In this document: piece by piece, positions 12,121-20,400 of the stretch
How positions within the stretch are numbered: the first letter of the stretch is position 1
How the letters are laid out: each line of letters opens with the position of its first letter
Made by a program: the position numbers and the translations under genes
The notes under the pieces: generated by a model
The model's database searches: none
Told to the model about the DNA's origin: nothing
Seen by the model: the letters and a program-made list of their open reading frames with translations, nothing else
DNA from: Antedon mediterranea
Lineage: Eukaryota; Echinodermata; Crinoidea; Comatulida; Antedonidae
Direction: 5' to 3'
DNA: 64,000 nt
Assembly (NCBI RefSeq): GCF_964355755.1
Contig: NC_092672.1
Coordinates: 10,908,501 to 10,972,500, forward strand

Positions 12121-12419
12121 GAGGGTGACCCTAAACAGTGTATGCTGACAATCAAGGGCCCTCTTGATCAGTTATGATAAGTGTCGTGTGCGAGACAGTG
12201 CGTATACTAGTACATCGGAGTAACCTCCAGTCGTCTCGAAAGATGTACTAGGTTCTTTAAAGTGCACATGAGCAAGATGTGCACACTGGACCTACGGTTT
12301 ATAGTCCTTATCCGAAGAAGACCAGAGCCATGGAGCGAGTGAGGCTCGAACCCTTGCCGGGTGTTAATATGGCAGGGTATTACGGTCCCACTGTCTAACC
12401 GATTGGTCACTCACTCACA
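12121..12419 (-). mobile_element. tRNA-derived SINE, copy B
   Basis: On the minus strand, starting near 12419, GTGAGTGAGTGACCAATCGG then GTTAGACAGTGGGACCGTAA and GGGTTCGAGCCTCACTCGC give A- and B-box-like sequence. The body carries TCCAGTGTGCACATCTTGCT and CTAGTACATCTTTCGAGACG, colinear with copy A. About 300 bp, like copy A. Confidence 0.82.
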
Positions 12420-12488
12420 TACTTACTTATTGTATTTAGAGTTATACTAAAAGAAAGCTCCCCACCAAACTCATATAAACTGTACCAT

Positions 12489-12530
12489 TAAGGCCAATTT
12501 ACACAGACGAGCGGTAACGGTAAGCGGAAA
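12489..12530. repeat. Solo end of the AGGCCAATTTACACAG MITE family
   Basis: TTAAGGCCAATTTACACAGA followed by CGAGCGGTAACGG matches the inverted right arm of the complete element at 18023-18201. The opposite end is missing. Confidence 0.55.
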
Positions 12531-12949
12531 ACCCACCCTATTACTTAAATATTCCCAGTTTCCTAGACTTTCTACTTTCTCACTCCTCTCCTGTGAGGAC
12601 GATCAAAGTATATTGATTGACAAATGGAAAAACTCTCAACAGTTCTTTTCAGAACTAAATATACGTGGTGTACCGCAAACTACCCATCAATAGTATTTTG
12701 TACTTTTCCTTTTATATTATTTATCTAACTATAAATAGAACTTTCTATTTATTTTTCAACCGCTTTTGTTTATTATTGTGTAGTAATTATTTGATATTAT
12801 CGGTCAATCAATTTGTTGATTAAATTGATTATAGTATTGTTATTATAATTAATACCCACCCAAAAAGTATTTATCTAATATTTTGTTAATAAAATTGAAC
12901 TGAATATTTTACGTAATGTTCTGTCTGGTTACTCTACACTGTTCAAATG

Positions 12950-13499
12950 TAAAGCTTGGTTCCCAATAGCGACGCAACGCAACCGACGCAACATAAGGAA
13001 ATTCCCTTCCAATAATTGTGTTTGCCCCCGCGCCGCGCCTCCGTGAAATCAAACTTGATTGTTGCGCGTCAACGTTAGTTGCCGTAGACTTTGACCTGGT
13101 TCACCCCATCACAGTGTTCTTTTGCCTTGCGGGTTGTTTCGTGAAATCAAACTGATTTGATTTCCCGTAGCGATGTTAAAGCGTGGTTCCCACTAGCGAC
13201 GCAACACAAGAGCGTAACGCAACGCACTGTGAATTGACCAATCACAAGCGATGGCTTATTCGCTTGTGATTGCTAACTGTCTATAACTTCGCTTGTCATT
13301 GGTTAAAACGCTTGCGTTGCGTTTACGTCCGTGCGTTACGTTCTAGTGGGAACTAGGCTTTACAGCACTGTTGCGTCGTTGGTTCCCACTTGTGATTACG
13401 CAATACAGCACTTTGCGTCGCGTCGATACATCGCTGCGTTGCGTTCTAGTGGGAACCACGCTTTACGTTGCGTTGCGTTCTAGTGGGAACCACGCTTTA
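12950..13499. mobile_element. MITE of the AAAGCNTGGTTCCCA family interrupted by a second copy
   Basis: The outer element starts TAAAGCTTGGTTCCCAATAG and ends AGTGGGAACCACGCTTTA. Its interior (AATAATTGTGTTTGCCCCC…GTGAAATCAAAC…GTGATTACGCAATACAGCAC) is colinear with an uninterrupted copy at 28321-28534, except for an insertion at 13177-13362. The right terminal segment (about 34 bp ending CCACGCTTTA) is present twice in tandem, ending at 13465 and 13499. Confidence 0.75.
13177..13362. mobile_element. Inner MITE nested in the same family
   Basis: TAAAGCGTGGTTCCCACTAG at the left and TTCTAGTGGGAACTAGGCTTTA-type sequence at the right form TIRs. The sequence on either side joins up to match the continuous copy at 28321-28534, so this copy inserted into an older relative. 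Confidence 0.72.
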
Positions 13500-14211
13500 G
13501 AATACGTGCCAATGTTTCGTTTTACGACATCCGATCACTAGCTATATATTATTTAACAGTTTACCGAAAATATGCATTAATTTAATATAATTACCATGTA
13601 CCATCGAGTAAAAAAAGTATAACGCGCGATATACCGAATTTTGCCATACGTAAATTTAGAAGCTAAATCAACTACAGAAGGAAAACTGATTCATCATAAT
13701 CGACATTCTCAAAATAATCATGTATTTAATACACCATATAGGCCCTGCTTTATAATTTAATAGAGCATTTTAAACTTTATTTTACGTTACACTAAATGTT
13801 TAGGCCTACTTATTAAACAGATCGTTAAAAAAACACTAAGCCTATATTTTAATGAAGAAGGAACAATAATTAAAACTGATACGTCAAAACGTCGAACGGC
13901 ATTTTTTGTAAGAAATATTTCTTGATTATTTCTTGTTGGCTCATGACAAAGAAATTTTCTCCTGTTTATAGTTTAAATTTAACTAATAATGAATGATGTT
14001 TGGACGTGGAAGATGACAGAATACGGAATAAAATAAATATTTTATTTTTAAATAATATAGTGTTTTGTTATTATTCATCAACCACATATTAATATTTAAA
14101 TGTTTCCAAAATATGGAGATATGTAAATCTTAGTAATATTTATAGCAAGGGTATCAAACAATATTACTAACCATGACTTAGTGAATCGACTTTACTAAGC
14201 TCACTTTATAC

Positions 14212-14250
14212 CATGGAGAAATAAGTTAGCTAACTAATTATTTCTCCATG
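14212..14250. repeat. Palindrome with CATGGAGAAATAA arms
   Basis: CATGGAGAAATAAGTTAG is followed by its inverted copy CTAACTAATTATTTCTCCATG. Related CATGGAG hairpins occur at 26014, 29221 and 50844. Located about 175 bp upstream of the nucleolin start codon. Confidence 0.65.
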
Positions 14251-14329
14251 ATCGTACTCAGAAAGTTGATTGTACTGTAATTCTTTTTGTGATAGCGCCA
14301 CCAGTTGTCCTTTTTTAATCACCTCGTGT

Positions 14330-14423
14330 AAATCAAAGCGTGCATCGCTTTCCTTCGTCCTTTAAAATCGAACCTTCGCTTGTGCAAGACGTACATTTAG
14401 ATCGCTGCAGATAAATTTACGAC
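14330..14423 (+). promoter_or_regulatory. Probable nucleolin 5' UTR with possible TOP-like pyrimidine tract
   Basis: No TATA box is evident. CGCTTTCCTTCGTCCTTT at about 14346-14363, with a C followed mainly by pyrimidines some 70 bp before the ATG, is compatible with a 5' TOP start as on many translation-apparatus genes. The transcription start cannot be proven from sequence. Confidence 0.25.
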
Positions 14424-17400
14424 ATGGCTGTAAAGAAGCAAAAAGTAAGCACACTGGTTCGCTATTATATAAAAACATTTTTGCTGTTTCTGTTGAACTC
14501 AATATGATTCGTATATTCTAGAAATTAAGGGGAAAATGCGAACAATCGTGTTTGCAAATTCGTATCGTTTGTGAAGGATAGGCTCGGTAGGCCTACGTTG
14601 TGGAAGGACGGGTTTTTTACGACCACGTGGTCGTTGGATTGGTCACGATGTAGCCTCTGCTACACTTACATAGCCTAATGCACAACAAATTAAAATTCAT
14701 ATAGGCCTAGGCCTAATGAAATTTAATTAGGGCCTTGGCTAGCCTATGCTATTTTGGGTTTAAACAATAACTTAATCCCTTTTTCTGTGTTTTTACTGTA
14801 TTTTTTTTTACAAAATTGTAAAGCCCATTGGTTGGTAGCTAGCCTACTTAACTTCACCCTATCTAGGCCTAGGCCACATCCATTTTAATTGATTTTCATA
14901 GGCCTAGACTAGACCTAATAATTATTAAAAATAACATTGCACAATTCAAGGCGCTAGTTCCGTTTCGCACCTGTTTTTATTTCGACTTCCTTTTGACTCC
15001 AAATTGTTTAGCAACTTATTGTGAATACCACACCTTAAAATTGGGCCTCATAAGTACTTTTATGAAGAAGAATCGCATAAAAAGTAACAAATAAATCCTT
15101 AAATTGATGATTTTACTGACATGTTTCTCGCATACCGTTCGCCGCGAATTTAGCATACTCGAAGTTCAATATTTTCGTTTCTATGGAGCGCCAAAAGAGC
15201 AACAACAATAGATGGTTAAAACCTCAGTGGAATGAGTCTTCTTTTAATGCATTTATTATTGAAATACATGTTTAATTTTAATATATTTTGTCAATAAAAA
15301 TACTGCAACATTTTACTGCTAATAATTTGCTGTTTTCAAATAGCAACGAACCCTAGGCCTAAGAGTAGGGATAACGATGTAAAATTAAAAGTTAATATTT
15401 TGCAAACAAATTATACATTGCCTGTTAGTATTTTGTATCAATATTATAATAAAGAAAGAATTATGAAAATATGACTTGTAGTTTTCGAAATATAGGGTTT
15501 AAAACATCGCCGAAAATGATCGTTTTAGCCACGAACGATGTAAACAAATTGCGCCCCCAGTCGACAATTGTATGAACTAGTCATTTTTCGTAAAAATAAT
15601 TATATAAAATCACGGTTTTAAGTAATATATTTTGTATATCAACATTGTAAAATTTAATCAAATATGATAGTACTTATTTATTATATAAAAAAGAGTGTAT
15701 ATTTAACCTCATTCGAAGAATTTCAATGCATTATTTTCCCGTGTAATTGGACAGGCCTGACACCATGTGACTTCACGGCACTTGCGAGAAAATTATTCCG
15801 CTGTGTGTTGATTCGCGTCAACCAATCAAAGGGCGAGAATCCAAAATCGTTCAACCGTGAGACATGCGGAGCGGTCGAATGCGAAGGTTTGATTGGCTTG
15901 CGATGACATCATACCATAAAATGGCGTTTTTGTAGTTGAGCCTCTCGGAATTTTCCAAAAATTATTTTTAAAATGGACAAAACAGCTATTTTTCATGGTA
16001 TATGGGCTGTTACTATGAAATATTCGAATTATATAGACCTCATATCGGGATAAAACTGTTTTTTTAGCACTTAAAATTAATATTTTTCTTAGTAACAAGC
16101 ACATGGTATGTGGAACTATATTATCTTGGTGTAGGAATAAAATATATTTTGAGGTCATAAGAGGCTCAACTACAAAAATAAGGTTGAAAATGGTAGGTCA
16201 TTGAGCCTTCCGAGGGTTTCGTAGTAAACAAAAGCTATACACGCTAGGCGATAACGATCTTTTAACCACTATATTAACATTTTTGGTTGAATGAAATGGA
16301 AATAAAAAATACTTGATCTTATAGAATAATAGGTAAATGAATATTTACTCAAAAGGATATTTTCATAATTAATTTATTTTCAGAATAATTACCTAATAAA
16401 AAGTGTTTACCAAAGTAAAAAAATACCGCGTCAATGACATTGCGCGCATAGTAACGTGCGCGCTGTTTAATCGTGGTAATGAAAATGGAGTCAGCTCTCG
16501 GTATCCCTACTAAGAGTAAGACTAAGAGGCATATTATTTAGATTAAGGTATACCCCTACAGTACATGTAATAATAATGATGATGAATTTGTCGATTTTCA
16601 TTCCTAAAAGCTCCTGCAAAAACCATGTACAGTATCAACAGTAATATTTTTGTTGCATTGACATTGACAAAATATGATAAAATTGAACGTAATTTTCACC
16701 AATAAATGCATTAAATATACGAAATTTACTTAGTTTTTAGCCCTCTATTATGATTGCTCTTTTGGCGCTCCATAGAAACAACAACATTGAACATGGAGTA
16801 TGTGAAATTCACGAACCGATGTGCGAGAAACACGTCTGTAAATTCATCAATTTAAAGGATTTACTTTTTGTGTGATCTCCTTCGTAAAAGTATTTTTGAG
16901 GCCTAATTCTAAGGTGTGGTACTCACGATAAAGTTACTTAACCAATTTTGAGTCGAAATAAACGACAGGTGCGAAACGGAACTAGCACCCAATTCAAAAG
17001 CAAACAATTTTAGGGTGCCCAATTTGATTACCTTTTCTTTGAAAATTAAACACGAGACAAGCCTGATTTTACAATTAGGAATTTTAAAAATCAAATAAAA
17101 AACTTTTAAATGTTGGTACCAAAATGTAAGCACTGCATAGCATGCTACACCATTGAGATATGAAGTGAATGCTGGTTGCCTGGCCTGGTAACCGGTCGAT
17201 GGGTTTAGCGTAACCCAATTTGGTAAGGAAAGGGAATTGCACTCGTGTGCAAATACTGATTGTTTTAAAAAAGGGTTCGTACCCATATTGGTAATAAATT
17301 TGCACCCGTGTGCATGTGTGACAGTGGTGGAAAAGTCTTGCGTGACTTTGGTAGACTTGAGGCATGGTAATTTGGTTTGTTACGAACTGACGGAAGTCCA

Positions 17401-20400
17401 CAATTCACTGGTTGTTGATTTGACCGTGTGATGAGTGTTCCGCCTCGGCCAATGACAGTCCAAGGTAAGGCAATGCACAGTAAGTAGCTGCCACCTATAG
17501 TACTGTATTACATTATACTTGTTAAGTTTTAGATATTAGAATGAGTAATCCGTCTTCTATCCAACAAAGCATGTGTTTGGAAAATTAATTTCATACAAAT
17601 TTGGGAAATGTTTATTGTGGAAATGGTTAAATTTACCTTGCCTGGTTGTAGGAAATCAACCAGCAATGTTGTTTCATTAAAAATAAAACGTATAATGTTG
17701 TAAGGAAGTGCACATTGAATTTACATTTTTATTTTGCTTGAAGTCTGGTTGTAAAAATGTGTAAATCATCAACCTTACTTTTCTTTTACTTCCTAGACTC
17801 CAGCTTCCGCAAAGAAGCAAAAGGCACCACCAAAACCAGTAGAGCCAGAAAGCAGTGAAGAAGAGGTATGGACGAAGTTTTAGTCTATATCAATACTGTA
17901 CCTAATAAATTTGCGGTATTGAATCAGGAGTACAATGGCGCGGGCAGCGTCTGCACATTGGATGTTTACCCAATTGCTTATATTCTAATTATCACATCTC
18001 TTGCATCAAATAGTATGAGTAAAGGCCAATTTACACAGAAGAACAGTAGGAAGAAAACTGTGTAGCTTGTCCCACACACAATCTGTATCTATCCTGTGCG
18101 GAAACTGCCCATCCGCTCCACGTTATGTGTAAATGGTCATAAGAAATATCATGGATTCTATATTTGTGTTACCGTAAGCGATCGTCTGTATAAATTGGCC
18201 TTAAGTGGTTAAATTACCACTGTTGCACCTTGTCAATTATTTTGGAATAGTAGATATTTGGGTTTCAATGATGACAAAGATGACGAGGCAGATGGTTGGT
18301 GCCATGTTATATGGTAACCTGAGGCCAGTTGCTGACCAATTTTGGCTCTGAGACTATATACCCAACAAATGTGTTCATCCCCACAAGTTTTTGAATTAAT
18401 GCTATGACATTTTATGGTATTTTCTTGAATGATTCACTTTTCTTTCTTAACCCAGAGTTCAGAAGAGGAAGTTGCAGCTCCTCCACCAAAAAAGTAAGAT
18501 TCACATAATTGCCTGTTCAACTGTTTTAACATCTAATTTAAAGTTTAGTAAGTTCACACGAGGATGTCTGCAATGCAAGTGATTTTACCAATCACAAGTG
18601 ATCCCATCCTTGTGTTTGGCCAAATTACTTGTATTTGCATCCTTGTCCTAGTGGAAACCACGCTTAATTATAATTATACAGTAATAGAAGTGGTGCTTAA
18701 CATGTCCAGTCTACAATATAACTTCTGTTCTATGATGACTGTCTTTAAACTGAGAGTGTAACCACAAACCATTCAAATCGGTACATTCGATGGTGAACTA
18801 GTACGAGGCATTTGTCTGAGAACATTGTAAATACTCTGTATTATTTCTATTTACTGTTAAATGCAATTCATTCACACATTTTTAAATCTAATTTTCAGAA
18901 CTCCAAAGTCTGCCAAGGCTAAACAGAAGCCTGTTAAGAAGGTATGTCATACATTTAAAATAATCAGCGTATTTTGATATATTTACTAAATGAAAATTTT
19001 TTTCCCTTACTGAGTTAAAATTTATACAATTATAGGTGGCGCACAAAACAGGTTTATCCTATTGACAAGAGCCCAGCCTTTTTTTGTTGCTTGTGATTGA
19101 TCACTGTAACAAACATAAAAACGAAATTGCAGTACTCGCATGCTAATAACGACATTATACATCATTAAGAGTGCAATAGAACATTTACTTAATATCGTGT
19201 CTTACAATTGTCCAATCTAATTACAAGAATCTAATTGTTTTCTTTGTATTTATTTTTTCCTTTTCTAGGCTGAAAGCAGTGAAGAGGAGAGTAGTGATGA
19301 GGAGCCAGCACCAGCAAAGGCCCAGACCAAAAAACAGACACCAAAAGCAAAGGCCAAGAAGGAAGAATCCAGTGAAGAGGAGAGTGATGAGGGTGAAGAA
19401 GAAGCAAAACCAGCACCGGTGAAGAAGGCTGCTAAAAAGGGTAAAGCCAAGAAGGAATCTTCATCAGAGGAAGAGAGTGAGGAGGAAGAACCGAAGAAGG
19501 CTGCAAAGAAGACACCAGCCAAGGTGCAGAAAAAACAAGCAGCCAAGGAGGAATCTGAGGAAGAGAGTGATGAGGAAGAGAGCAGTGAAGAGGAGGAAGA
19601 ACCACCTAAAAAGGAAGCAAAGAAAAAAGCTGCTAAAGTTCAGAAGAAAGCTGCAAAGGAAGAGGAAAGTGATGATGAAAGTGAGGAGGACGAAAGTGAA
19701 GAAGGTAATAGATAATTCTGTAATGCATTACCTCGGGTCCAAACACGAGTTGTAAAAGAAAATCATCAAACTTGGATTTTAAAATTATATTCAAAATAAA
19801 GTAAAACCGTGTCAAAGTTTGGTGTTCATGCGAAATGGCCATACTGTTTGTATACTTGGGCAAGATACTCTAATTGGCTCGTCCTTCAGATTGGATGCAC
19901 GTTAAACATGTGCGTAAAACGTGGTCTGATCATGGCAAATGCTCCAAACATATGCTGATTGGCGTGAACAATATTTTGGGTAAAATTTTTTATAAGGATT
20001 ACAGGTACTTTTTTTACCAAATACATTTACAATGACATTAATTGGGAAACAAAAGAAAATTTAAATTGTCCTGTTTACCTTATACATTCATATATGCTGT
20101 CGGTATGCAAGAACTTCATTCTGTAATTTATCTTTTTTAGATGAACCTCCAGTCAAAAAAACCAAAGGAGCAAATGGTGCGGCAAAAACTAAAGCAGCCA
20201 GCACAGGAGGTATTGGTTCGATCCTTTTAGTTTTGATATGTCTTGTAATCATTGTTTGTGGAGTAGTGCATTAAGTTTTTGTGATTATTCTTTTTACACA
20301 AGACAAACAGTAACTGGTCATTGATTTAGGAATATTCTGTAAAAGATCTACAGTGTATTTAAAGGCATGGCCATACATACTATATAACAAAATATTGTAT

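Larger units (their letters stand above)
10848..14423. other. Intergenic region between the ATPase and nucleolin genes
   Basis: It holds the ATPase 3' UTR (length unknown; a possible AATAAA at 11692-11697), SINE copy B, a MITE fragment at 12489, the nested MITE cluster at 12950-13499, a CATGGAG palindrome at 14212, and the nucleolin 5' flank. I see no further coding exon; the open frames of 60-75 codons lack splice context or family resemblance. Confidence 0.6.

Noticed and set aside
12489-12530. Complete Harbinger-like MITE
   Set aside because: Only one terminus is present; no inverted partner was found within several hundred bases.
15664-16158. 80- and 110-codon frames inside the long-TIR element
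   Set aside because: No DDE/D, RNase-H-like or zinc-finger features of a transposase are visible.
19265-19546. Ser/Leu-rich open frames on the minus strand of the nucleolin acidic exon
   Set aside because: They are the reverse reading of GAA/GAG/AAG-rich coding sequence.
19477-19755. Arg/Lys-rich alternative frame in the acidic exon
   Set aside because: Frame shadow of the KEES-rich nucleolin repeats, passing through the splice donor at 19705 into intron.
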